Source of the DNA: an uncultured Campylobacter sp.
GTDB lineage: Bacteria; Campylobacterota; Campylobacteria; Campylobacterales; Campylobacteraceae
Assembly: GCF_937921625.1 (NCBI RefSeq)
Contig: NZ_CAKZTI010000043.1
Span: 1-20,168 of the forward strand
Length of the DNA stretch: 20,168 nt
Reading direction: 5' to 3'
Shown here piece after piece: positions 1 through 6,248 of the stretch (position 1 is its first letter; each line of letters begins with the position of its first letter). Below the pieces are notes generated by a model. The model worked only from the letters and a program-made list of their open reading frames with translations. It made no database searches and was not told where the DNA came from. Made by a program: the position numbers and the translations under genes.

Positions 1-453
1 ACCCACCACTACCACACCCGTACCGAATGGACAGGCAACCTCGGCGTAGGCACAGCGCACTACACCGCCTACAGCCGCGACCATATCCATCGCGCCCCCG
101 GCAAAGCGGACATCCCCGGTTCCGCCGACCCCGCCTACCGTGGTGACCCCGCCCGCTGGAACCCCGAAGAACTGCTGCTCGCCGCCGCCTCCGCCTGCCA
201 CAAACTCTGGTACCTGCACCACTGCGCCGACCACGGCATCACCGTCCTCGCCTACCGCGACGACGCCGAAGCCGAAATGAACGAAGCTGCAGGCCGCATG
301 ACCGCCATCCGCCTCAAACCGCGCGTTACCATCAGCGCTGCGTCCGACCCGGCACTTGCCCTCGCCCTGCACCATGACGCCCACCGCGATTGCTACATCG
401 CCAACACATTGAACTGCCCCGTCACCATCGACGCCCACATCGAACAAGCATGA
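1..453 (+). CDS. OsmC/Ohr-like peroxiredoxin-fold protein, 5' end outside the window
   Basis: The frame is open from base 1 to a TGA at 451-453, giving 150 residues without a start, so only a few N-terminal residues are probably missing. OsmC-family proteins reduce organic peroxides in the cytoplasm with two conserved cysteines. Here the first sits in ASACHKL at residue 66 and the second in LNCPVTI at residue 139, the expected spacing and context. The segment WNPEELLLAAASAC is the typical family signature around the first cysteine. Codon use is strongly GC-biased and there is no AATT word, unlike everything right of 1400. The next ORF overlaps its stop as ATGA and a nitroreductase follows, suggesting a small redox operon. 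Family assignment is confident; the exact substrate is not shown. Confidence 0.85.
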   Translation, partial: THHYHTRTEWTGNLGVGTAHYTAYSRDHIHRAPGKADIPGSADPAYRGDPARWNPEELLLAAASACHKLWYLHHCADHGITVLAYRDDAEAEMNEAAGRMTAIRLKPRVTISAASDPALALALHHDAHRDCYIANTLNCPVTIDAHIEQA

Positions 454-524
454 CCCGCCGCCTCCTCCCCCTCCTCTTGACCCTCGCCCTGCCGCAACCG
501 ACAGATGACGGCAACGCAAACTAA
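450..524 (+). CDS. Tiny ORF with signal-peptide-like sequence, overlapping the OsmC-like gene
   Basis: An ATG overlaps the upstream stop as ATGA and opens a 24-residue frame beginning MTRRLLPLLLTLALP and ending at TAA 522-524. A positive start followed by a leucine-rich stretch resembles a signal peptide, but there is almost nothing after it. It could be a translational-coupling peptide, the remnant of a periplasmic or lipoprotein gene cut short by a stop, or chance. The ATGA coupling is the only positive evidence for translation. Confidence 0.25.
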   Translation: MTRRLLPLLLTLALPQPTDDGNAN

Positions 525-532
525 GGATTTTT

Positions 533-1264
533 ATGCTGCTTGATCTACTCAATCACCGCCGCGCGGTACGCCATTTCGACGCGGACAAACCGCTGGACAG
601 CACCACCGTCCGCCACTGCCTCAAACAAGCGCAGCTCGCGCCCAGCAGTTCCAATCTGCAACTCTACGAGTTCTATCACATTACCGGAAAAGCGACGCTT
701 GAAGCCCTTTCCACCGCCTGCCTCAGCCAGCAGGCGGCAACAACCGCGACGCAAATGGTGGTTTTCGTCTGCCGTCAGGATTTATACCGCCAGCGCACTC
801 AGGCGATGTTTGCACTGGAAAGCGAAAATCTGCGCCGCTACAGCCCGCCGGACAAACTGGAAAAACGGCTGAAAGCCAACGCCGGCTACTACGGCAAGTT
901 CCTGCCATTTCTCTACGCGCGCGGCTTCGGCCTGCTGGGACCGCTGCGCAAAGTACTATTCGGCACGGTGGCACTCTTCCGCCCGATGTACCGCGATTGC
1001 AGCGGGGCGGATATGCGCGTGGTTGTCCACAAAAGCTGTGGTCTCGCCGCGCAGACATTCATGCTGGCAATGAGCGAGGCAGGCTACGACACCTGCCCGC
1101 TGGAAGGGCTGGACAGCGGCCGTGTTAAGAAAATCCTTGGCCTGACGCGTGGCGCAGAAATCAACATGATCGTCGCCTGCGGTATCCGCAAGGAAGGACA
1201 CGGCATCTGGGGCGACCGCCAACGTCTGCCGTTTGCCGAGGTGTACCGCGAACGCACCGACTGA
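533..1264 (+). CDS. Nitroreductase-family FMN-dependent oxidoreductase
   Basis: The 243-residue product starts at ATG 533, preceded by AAGGA at 523-527. It opens with the family's flavin-phosphate motif: RRAVRHF at residues 9-15 and APSSSNLQ at 36-43. The C-terminal half has GYDTCPLEG at 184-192, the counterpart of the G-x-D-x-x-P-x-E-G loop that contacts FMN in NfsB-like enzymes. Members use NAD(P)H to reduce nitro compounds, quinones or other electrophiles, normally as cytoplasmic dimers. It lies just downstream of the OsmC-like gene, so a joint role in detoxification is plausible but inferred. The middle (about 100-155) is longer than in minimal nitroreductases and holds a hydrophobic stretch (FLPFLYARGFGLLGPL). 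Base composition is beta/gammaproteobacterial in style, unlike the rest of the window. Confidence 0.85.
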   Translation: MLLDLLNHRRAVRHFDADKPLDSTTVRHCLKQAQLAPSSSNLQLYEFYHITGKATLEALSTACLSQQAATTATQMVVFVCRQDLYRQRTQAMFALESENLRRYSPPDKLEKRLKANAGYYGKFLPFLYARGFGLLGPLRKVLFGTVALFRPMYRDCSGADMRVVVHKSCGLAAQTFMLAMSEAGYDTCPLEGLDSGRVKKILGLTRGAEINMIVACGIRKEGHGIWGDRQRLPFAEVYRERTD

Positions 1265-1270
1265 GGCCGC

Positions 1271-1298
1271 TTGACATTGCCCGGGCAGCCGCTATGAT
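1271..1298 (+). promoter_or_regulatory. Sigma70 promoter of the tRNA-Leu gene
   Basis: TTGACA at 1271-1276 and TATGAT at 1293-1298 are separated by 16 bases and followed by a GC-rich stretch (GCCGCCCGCG) up to the tRNA at 1311. A consensus -35, near-consensus -10 and GC-rich discriminator are typical of stringently controlled stable-RNA promoters in beta/gammaproteobacteria. Campylobacter housekeeping promoters usually lack a recognisable -35 box, which supports a foreign origin of this end. Confidence 0.75.
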
Positions 1299-1310
1299 GC
1301 CGCCCGCGTT

Positions 1311-1398
1311 GCCCGGATGGCGAAATTGGTAGACGCAAGGGACTTAAAATCCCTCGGTATTTTTTACCGTACCGGTTCAAGTCCGGTTTCGGGCACCA
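1311..1398 (+). tRNA. tRNA-Leu (anticodon UAA)
   Basis: A full cloverleaf can be drawn. The acceptor GCCCGGA pairs with TTCGGGC (one G-U). The anticodon stem is AGGGA/TCCCT with TAA at 1345-1347. A long variable arm (GGTA, T-rich loop, TACC) marks a class II tRNA. The T stem is ACCGG/CCGGT, and the CCA is encoded at 1396-1398. The promoter side looks beta/gammaproteobacterial, whereas the AT-rich variable arm and everything downstream look like Campylobacter. The gene therefore probably contains the junction of two genomes. Confidence 0.95.
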
Positions 1399-1408
1399 TT
1401 GACTTTTA

Positions 1409-1482
1409 GGCGACATAGCCAAGTGGTAAGGCATGAGCCTGCAAAGCTTTGATCCCCGGTTCGAATCCGGGTGTCGCCTCCA
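1409..1482 (+). tRNA. tRNA-Cys (anticodon GCA)
   Basis: The acceptor GGCGACA pairs with TGTCGCC, followed by discriminator T and an encoded CCA ending at 1482. The anticodon GCA lies at 1441-1443 in the loop CTGCAAA. It starts 10 bases after tRNA-Leu with no room for a separate promoter, so the two are probably co-transcribed. Confidence 0.95.
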
Positions 1483-1502
1483 GATCCTAAAAAGGAGTTA
1501 TT

Positions 1503-1658
1503 ATGAGATACATACTAGCGGCTCTTTTGGCATTGATGGTTTTTAGCGGGTGCTCTAATACTTGGCACGGCGTAAAAGAGGACTCACACAATGCGGCTCA
1601 ATGGACCAAAGAAAAGGTTCACAACGGCGCCGAGTGGGTCGGAGAAAAAACCGAATAA
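1503..1658 (+). CDS. Entericidin-like small lipoprotein between two tRNA genes
   Basis: A 51-residue ORF starts at ATG 1503 after AAGGAG at 1492-1497 and ends at TAA 1656-1658. Residues 1-16 form a hydrophobic signal peptide ending in a lipobox (FSGC), with the lipidated cysteine at 17. The mature part (about 35 residues) is small and charged, with two related segments: residues 24-35 (VKEDSHNAAQWT) and 39-49 (VHNGAEWVGEK). Size, lipobox and the tryptophan/lysine/glutamate-rich tail resemble EcnA/EcnB-type small lipoproteins, some of which are linked to envelope stress or programmed lysis in enterics. The function here is not shown. It lies 20 bases after tRNA-Cys and 58 before tRNA-Ser, so it is probably read from the tRNA transcript. 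The AAATTTT overlapping its stop fits Campylobacter. Confidence 0.75.
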   Translation: MRYILAALLALMVFSGCSNTWHGVKEDSHNAAQWTKEKVHNGAEWVGEKTE

Positions 1659-1693
1659 ATTTTACGCGTAGGTCCCAACCTGCGCGAACTTTC

Positions 1694-1710
1694 GGCGGGG
1701 TCTACCCGCC
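1694..1710 (+). other. GC-rich hairpin between the small lipoprotein gene and tRNA-Ser
   Basis: GGCGGG (1694-1699) and CCCGCC (1705-1710) can form a 6-bp stem with a 5-base loop. There is no following T-run, so it is a poor intrinsic terminator. It could instead mark 5' processing of tRNA-Ser or separate the mRNA from the tRNA. Confidence 0.4.
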
Positions 1711-1716
1711 CTTAAT

Positions 1717-1804
1717 CGGGAGATGGCTGAGCGGTCGAAAGCGGCGGTCTTGAAAACCGTTGAGGTGAAAGCCTCCTGGGGTTCGAATCCCTATCTCCCG
1801 GCCA
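1717..1804 (+). tRNA. tRNA-Ser (anticodon UGA)
   Basis: The acceptor CGGGAGA pairs with TCTCCCG, with T at position 8, discriminator G at 1801 and encoded CCA at 1802-1804. The anticodon TGA is at 1751-1753. A long variable arm and the seryl discriminator G confirm identity. It is the last gene of the Leu-Cys-Ser cluster. Confidence 0.95.
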
Positions 1805-2140
1805 TTTTAATCTAATCCAAAACTCTATTTTAACTTCAGAATTTCACATTTTATTTATACTAATTTTCATTTAATGCTCTTTGCGTTTAAATTCTACTTC
1901 ACGATATGCAGCGTAAATAGGCAGTTAGAGTAGCATATTCGTAAATGAATGCTAGAAAGATACGTAGCGAAAAAGCTAGGATTTCGATAGTGGCCTGTTG
2001 ATCAGTCCGAATCAAAGTAGTACATAATGGTGATGAAATAATATAATGGCATTAAACTTTGGGCATTCGTCTGGTATAAAAGTGAATGAAAAACCTAGCA
2101 ACGAAATTTAGTTATGAGTTTTTAAGACGTAGCATTCATT

Positions 2141-2257
2141 GTGCCGGGCGTAAAATTTTGGAAGCTCCACAAAATTTGAAATTCCATGCCGCACGCCGTA
2201 AAATTTTAGCGTGTGCATCGTATGATTTAACGTGCGCGCCGTAAAATTTCAACGTGC
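2141..2257. repeat. Three imperfect units built on CGTAAAATTT
   Basis: The word CGTAAAATTT begins at 2149, 2197 and 2240, each preceded by a GC-rich G/C run (GGG or GCC) and, in units 2 and 3, flanked by GCAC/CGTG-type arms. In unit 2, CACGC (2192-2196) can pair with GCGTG (2209-2213), making a hairpin with the AT-rich word in the loop. Spacing is 48 and 43 bases. No function is recognised. Confidence 0.5.
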
Positions 2258-2292
2258 ATACAAAATTTTAAAATTCGCGCCCAAATTTAAGC

Positions 2293-2298
2293 TATAAT
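2293..2298 (+). promoter_or_regulatory. -10 box for the propeller-like gene
   Basis: TATAAT lies 26 bases ahead of the ATG, with no clear -35, as usual for Campylobacter housekeeping promoters. AAGGAG at 2312-2317 is the ribosome binding site of the gene starting at 2324. Confidence 0.55.
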
Positions 2299-2323
2299 CG
2301 CTTCAAATTTTAAGGAGCCGCAA

Positions 2324-3391
2324 ATGCTAAAATCATATCCTCTTGCGATGCAGGGCGTGGAGTTTCGCGGACACGGCGTGACGGGCATTTATGAGATGGG
2401 CGAGCGGATTGCCTTCGTCCATTTTGCCTTTGCAGCCCCCAGCGAGCAAAATATCGCCGCGAAGCTAACGCCCAGCTACGTGCTGCTAGATACGTTTTCG
2501 CGCGATTTTAGCGAGCACAAAAGATCGGTGCTCGCCTACGAACAGCGCGAAATTTTCTCTGCCGCCTCCGCGCTCTGCTACCCACAGGACGGCCACTTCG
2601 TGCTAAATACGAGATATTACGAGGGCTTCGTCGATTCGCCCGCAAAGCTCATCAAAATACAAGACGGCGAAATAACCGAGCTTGGCGACGCTCCAACGCC
2701 CGTGAAGCAGGTCTACAACGATGCGCAAACCTATGAGTTTGACGGCTTTGCCGTGCGGATGAGTTCGCCCTTTATGATGGAGTGCAGAGCCTCGCAAGGC
2801 GGGTCAAATTTAAACGGCGCGGCGGGCGAGAATTTAAAAAATTTCTCCGAAAATAGCGGCGCGGCGGCTGTTTGTAAAGCGAGCAAAAGCGATCCACACG
2901 ACGAAACGAGCGAGGCGAAAGATAAAATTTCAAACGGCGGCAAGCAAACGCGCAAAAAAGCGGCCGCAAAAGGCAAAACTCTTTGGCGGCTAAAACTAGG
3001 CGCGTACCTATATACGCCCGTTTGCCTGCGCGGCACAGCGACGTCGCATTTTGATGCGCAAGGTAAGCGGCGGGGTCTCAAGACGCTGTATTTCGGCACC
3101 GCTGGCAAGGGTGGGCATCTATATGCCGTAGACGCGGCAAGCGGCGAGGTGATCTTTAAGCTTGACACCGGCGGAACCGAGCATTTCGCGTGGTGCGAGG
3201 ATAAAATTTTACTCGCAGATCCCCGTAATAAGCCCGTTTTTATCAGTACCGAGGACGGCTCGGTCGCAAGGGAGATAGAATTCGGCGAGTTTCAATTCGG
3301 CTCGGATCAGATCATGCTCGCTAGCGGTGGTCGCCTCTACGCCGTGGCAAACGACGGAGCTGCAATGTATGCGGTCTGCGCGGATATTTAA
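2324..3391 (+). CDS. PQQ-type beta-propeller-like protein with a low-complexity insert
   Basis: The 355-residue protein starts at ATG 2324, seven bases after AAGGAG. No signal peptide or membrane segment is evident. The C-terminal part (about 250-355) has repeated blade-like units: YFGTAGKGGHLYAVDAASG, DKILLADPRNKPVFISTEDG and GRLYAVANDGAAMYAV. These match the PQQ/WD-like 'x-x-Y-A-V-D-x-x-x-G' pattern. Residues 154-218 interrupt the fold with a hydrophilic stretch rich in Ala, Lys, Ser and Asn that looks inserted. Its DNA carries several AAATTT/GAATTT words. The role is unknown; structural similarity suggests a propeller scaffold, not a PQQ enzyme, because no dehydrogenase catalytic residues are apparent. 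It has its own promoter and no co-directional partner. Confidence 0.7.
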   Translation: MLKSYPLAMQGVEFRGHGVTGIYEMGERIAFVHFAFAAPSEQNIAAKLTPSYVLLDTFSRDFSEHKRSVLAYEQREIFSAASALCYPQDGHFVLNTRYYEGFVDSPAKLIKIQDGEITELGDAPTPVKQVYNDAQTYEFDGFAVRMSSPFMMECRASQGGSNLNGAAGENLKNFSENSGAAAVCKASKSDPHDETSEAKDKISNGGKQTRKKAAAKGKTLWRLKLGAYLYTPVCLRGTATSHFDAQGKRRGLKTLYFGTAGKGGHLYAVDAASGEVIFKLDTGGTEHFAWCEDKILLADPRNKPVFISTEDGSVAREIEFGEFQFGSDQIMLASGGRLYAVANDGAAMYAVCADI

Positions 3392-3783
3392 ATTGGACAG
3401 ATTAAAATTCGGCTTGTAGTTGTAGATTAAATTTAACCGCAAGGCTTGAGGCTCCGAACATTTTGGATATGAAATTTACCTATTTGAGGCTCATGTCCGC
3501 TAGCCGCAGCACCCTTGCGAGTCGTATCCCATCTCTTGCCCATTCGGAAAATGCCAAAAACCGCAAATTCTTTGGTATAAAGCACGCCGTAGCTCACTTG
3601 CTAAGTAAAATTTATTCGCCCGGCGCGTCGTTTCGGACTAAAATTCAAACCCCGCGCCTTAAAATTTAAAGCGGTCGCGGTAAATTTCAAGGTGCGAAGT
3701 GGTGTGAGCTGCCGCGAAATTCCATCGAGCTTTGCGGTGTGCGCGGGCAAACCTCGGCGATGATATTGATCGAAACGCCCCTT
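3392..3783. other. Spacer containing unknown element copy A
   Basis: The ORFs open here on either strand have no good ribosome binding site. The main content is copy A of a diverged repeat (3480-3636). The remainder (3637-3783) is AAATTT-rich sequence in which I see no gene. Confidence 0.6.
3480..3636 (-). repeat. Diverged repeat, copy A (possible gene remnant)
   Basis: Two blocks match copy B at 4786-5011. Block 3493-3521 matches 4802-4830 with 3 differences in 29 bases. Block 3550-3636 matches 4925-5011 with roughly a quarter of positions different, mostly transitions. On the minus strand the frame from 3578 to TAG 3480-3482 reads IPKNLRFLAFSEWARDG through to LARVLRLADMSLK, alignable to the ORF in copy B but without an ATG and lacking about 22 internal residues. 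The plus strand is also open. Nature unknown. Confidence 0.55.
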
Positions 3784-4515
3784 TCATTGAAATATCACAA
3801 ACTGCTTTTGAAATTTTGACGGGCTGATCCGCCGCTCTTTTAGCATGTAGCGGCAAACCCTTTCAAAATCCTCCCCGCTCATCATAAAACTGATAAATTC
3901 GCCCTTGCCGTCATAGATGATCAAAGTATCGATCGCACGGAAGCTAAATTTCCCCTCCGTGATCTTTGAAAAAATCAGTTTAGAGGCGAAAAACGGTAAA
4001 ATCAATGCCGCTGCGCTCATAATAAAAATTATAAATCCTCTAAGGCTTTGTAAAAATCCGGCAAACGCGACGGCTATCACGATGAACGAAAGCACAATGC
4101 CGATGGAATTTCTAGCGGGCACGATATGTCCGAATAGCGGCGTGGCGGTGAGCTTTATGAGCGATATCTCATCAAATTTTATAGATTTCGTGATTTTGCC
4201 TTTATTGACGTAGTTGATGCTCCTGTTCGTCAAATGAACAAAGCGCGTATGGGCGCTGTTGAGATAGGACACGACGGCGAATACTACAGGAGCAAACGGC
4301 GTATAGTATGGAAAAATATCGCCTATATACAGAAACACCGGTACCGCCAAGAGAGCGAAGAATAGGTTATAAATAAAGAATACCACGATGTTGTAGTCTT
4401 TGACGACGAGGGATTTATTGTCAAATTGCGGCGGATTTCGGCGCTCGGCATCTTGCCTAGGCTGCGACTGCTGCAGCTTTTGCGACTTTTGCGGCTCATC
4501 GTTAAAATTTTTCAT
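3784..4515 (-). CDS. Predicted four-helix inner-membrane protein of unknown function
   Basis: I place the start at ATG 4515 (product MKNFNDEP..., 243 residues), which has GGGAGC about 10 bases upstream. A longer reading from 4623 adds 36 basic residues without a clear ribosome binding site. The N-terminus (1-45) is hydrophilic and Gln-rich. Hydrophobic segments follow at about 51-70, 75-91, 140-158 and 162-183. Between helix pairs lies a short beta-like stretch (FVHLTNRSINYVNKG...), reminiscent of bacterial PH-like (bPH) domains that follow membrane hairpins, but this is weak. The C-terminal ~55 residues are soluble (DTLIIYDGKGEFISFMMSGEDF). It is flanked on both sides by the diverged repeat copies and has no co-directional partner close by. 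No family is recognised. Confidence 0.7.
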   Translation of the reverse strand: MKNFNDEPQKSQKLQQSQPRQDAERRNPPQFDNKSLVVKDYNIVVFFIYNLFFALLAVPVFLYIGDIFPYYTPFAPVVFAVVSYLNSAHTRFVHLTNRSINYVNKGKITKSIKFDEISLIKLTATPLFGHIVPARNSIGIVLSFIVIAVAFAGFLQSLRGFIIFIMSAAALILPFFASKLIFSKITEGKFSFRAIDTLIIYDGKGEFISFMMSGEDFERVCRYMLKERRISPSKFQKQFVIFQ

Positions 4516-5318
4516 TAAATTTTTTGCTCCCGTTTTAAAATTCGTCGCTAGCGGCTTGGGCGTTTTGCGGAGATTAATTTTGCTTTTACGTTTAAATTTT
4601 ATCGTCAAACAGCGCGCGGACATCTGCCTAGAAGCTTTTTACATAAAATTGACAAGATCAAAATTGCGGGCAAGTCGCATTTGGAAGATAGAAATTGTAC
4701 GACTTCCTTGCACTCGCTCGCAGGTTTCGAGACTCATGCCCGCTGGCTGGAACTAAGCCCGATAAGGACGATCAGCCCGATGGCTCTAAGTTTTAAGGTC
4801 GATGTCCGCCGGCCGCAGCACCTTTGCGAGCTGTATTACTACGGAATTTATTGTCGCTAGGCTAGAAAATAACACCGCAGCTGCAATTTTTGCAAGCTGC
4901 ATTTTATCAGACGTGCATTTGGCAAACACTAAAAACCGCGAACTCTCCGGCATAAAGCACGCTGTAGCGCGCTCGCTAATTAAAATTTACTCGCTCTCAG
5001 TGCCGCTTCGGTTAAATTTTAGATCTCGCAGCGCGCTTTCGTCCGCGCCGCCGCTTTTTTTGCATTTTAAATTTAAACCTTGCGGCGACATTTCTGTGTC
5101 CGCACTGCCGCCATTGAATCTACTTCAATTTAAGCCCGCGCCTAACTTACATCAATTAGATGAAACTTATGCACGCTAGTCTCAGATGTTGTAAGGTCGC
5201 GGCGCGAGTATCGCCGCAATCACTGCTAAAATTTGACCTATCCTGCCAAGATCGGCACTGAGGTTTAAATTTAAGTTGTGTTGCTCGGTAGGCAAGCAGG
5301 CGGATGCTCAGTCGCATT
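4516..5318. other. Long spacer containing unknown element copy B
   Basis: About 800 bases without a supported gene. Copy B of the diverged repeat occupies 4786-5011. The stretches 4516-4785 and 5012-5318 have open frames on both strands but no ribosome binding sites and no recognisable protein. They are probably decayed DNA. Confidence 0.6.
4786..5011 (-). repeat. Diverged repeat, copy B, with a small minus-strand ORF
   Basis: It shares two blocks with copy A. On the minus strand an ORF runs from ATG 4953 to TAG 4786-4788 (55 residues, starting MPESSRFLVFAK and ending ADIDLKT). It contains an internal echo (MQLAKIAAAV and IQLAKVLRPA), and copy A lacks the stretch around it. There is no Shine-Dalgarno sequence, so translation is doubtful. 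The shared end (L-A-K/R-V-L-R-x-A-D, then a stop two to four codons on) is the best argument that the minus strand was once coding. Confidence 0.5.
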
Positions 5319-5567
5319 TTACCGCCTCGGGCTTCCTTGCTGAAAAAATTTAATGCCCTCCTGCAAAAGCCACGCGCTCGCATAAAGCCGCAGCCCGCCT
5401 AGGCTTGGCGCGTCCATCGCCATCTCATGACCTTCAAATCTCGCACTAAATTTGCCGTCCTCGCCGTACGCCTTAGCGACACAATCCTAAGCAGAGCCCG
5501 TCTGCGTCCTTTCAAAATTTATCAGCGCCACGTATCGGTACCGCGTGCGCTTACCGCACCGCCGCAT
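5319..5567 (-). pseudogene. Small gene interrupted by an in-frame TAG
   Basis: A minus-strand frame begins at ATG 5567 (MRRCGKRTRYRYVALINFE), meets TAG at 5487-5489, then continues open in the same frame for 55 codons to TAA at 5319-5321. The second part has protein-like composition (AYGEDGKFSARFEGHEMAMD and LGGLRLYASAWLLQEGIKFF). Without the TAG it would encode 82 residues. No start codon with a ribosome binding site directly follows the TAG, so the downstream part is probably not expressed. Family unknown. It follows other small minus-strand genes in the same direction, several also broken. Confidence 0.5.
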
Positions 5568-5581
5568 AAAATTTCGAGGTC

Positions 5582-5872
5582 TTATAGTTCAAAATCAAAG
5601 CAGTAAAACTCATCCGCCTCGCTCCAAAGCTCCTCTAGCGAGAGCCCGTCTATCTGCGGCGCGCCGTAGAGCTCCCGCAGCGTGGCAAAATACCGCTCGC
5701 CGCTTGCGTTTGCGCCTGCCTCGTCCGCGCATCTTTGAAACGAGTAGCGATCCGCATAGGCGATGATCATGTATTGCGCGCCGCGCAGGCGAAAGCCAAG
5801 CTCCGGCTCGCCGCCCTCGGCTACGCATTTTAGCAGCATTTGCTCTATGGTTTGAAATGAATATTTCGGCAT
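5582..5872 (-). CDS. Small hypothetical protein, 96 residues
   Basis: The start ATG at 5872 has GGAGC a few bases upstream. The product begins MPKYSFQTIEQMLLKC and is acidic at its C-terminus (LSLEELWSEADEFYCFDFEL). It has no signal peptide or membrane segment and looks like a compact alpha-rich soluble protein with several aromatic residues. I do not recognise a family. It is the only fully intact gene in a minus-strand run of four small genes (6862 down to 5319). The acidic, small, soluble character would fit an immunity-type protein, but no toxin is present, so this is speculation. Confidence 0.6.
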   Translation of the reverse strand: MPKYSFQTIEQMLLKCVAEGGEPELGFRLRGAQYMIIAYADRYSFQRCADEAGANASGERYFATLRELYGAPQIDGLSLEELWSEADEFYCFDFEL

Positions 5873-5923
5873 TTCGCTCCGATCTTAAAATTTTATCTCT
5901 GCCGCCGCATATCGCGAGCTGTT

Positions 5924-6228
5924 TTATTCCGCCAAAAACCCGAAGCGCTCGATCATATCCAAAAGCATATCGGCTCTGCAAATTTCATCGTCCAGTAGGT
6001 CATCGTATTGATCTCGCAGTCGCTCGGCGTCTCGCGCCACAGGTCCTAGATATTCCCTGGCCTGCGCGAAATCCCCTTTCATCACGTAGTATTCGCCTAA
6101 GATCACGCGAGCTTGCGTCTTGCTAACCTCGTCGCCTTCGCCCTCTAGCGCCGCTTTTAGGCTCTGCACGCCGCCATCCTCAAGCCCTCGCGAGAGCTGC
6201 GTTACCTTCTGTAAAGCTTCGCATCCAT
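5924..6228 (-). pseudogene. Small TPR-like hypothetical gene with an apparent early frameshift
   Basis: A strong ribosome binding site (AAAGGAGC, complement of 6233-6240) precedes ATG 6228, but that frame reads MDAKLYRR and stops at TAA 6202-6204. The long open frame lies in another phase and continues as VTQLSRGLEDGGVQSLKAAL to its stop at 5924. Adding one base near 6204 would join them into a protein of about 100 residues. The body (KTQARVILGEYYVMKGDFAQAREYLGPVARDAERL) looks like a TPR or Sel1-type helical repeat. A GTG inside the frame (VQSLKAA) could serve as an alternative start. It may therefore be a recent frameshift, a sequencing error, or an intact gene with an internal start. Confidence 0.5.
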
Positions 6229-6248
6229 TTTCGCTCCTTTGTAAAATT

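Larger units (their letters stand above)
1805..2323. other. Gene-free spacer between tRNA-Ser and the propeller protein
   Basis: No convincing reading frame is present on either strand. From 1805 to about 2140 the DNA is distinctly AT-rich with few GC clusters. From 2141 onward it contains three related units (described separately), then the promoter and ribosome binding site of the next gene. No second copy of the tRNA-Ser 3' end and no integrase gene was seen, so there is no direct sign of an integrated element. Confidence 0.7.

Noticed and set aside
1717..1804. tRNA-Ser as an attachment site for an integrated element
   Set aside because: No repeated copy of the tRNA 3' end and no integrase or transposase gene was seen downstream.
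3463..3669. Plus-strand 68-codon frame through repeat copy A
   Set aside because: No ribosome binding site. Its likeness to the copy B plus frame follows from the DNA repeat, and the minus strand gives at least as good an alignment.
4516..4623. 36-residue N-terminal extension of the membrane protein
   Set aside because: The downstream ATG at 4515 has a GGGAGC site; the extension is basic, lacks a ribosome binding site and reads through AAATTT-rich spacer.
4802..5179. Plus-strand 125-codon frame through repeat copy B
   Set aside because: There is no ribosome binding site, the composition is Arg/Ala/Leu-rich as in shadow frames, and only the repeat blocks are shared with copy A.
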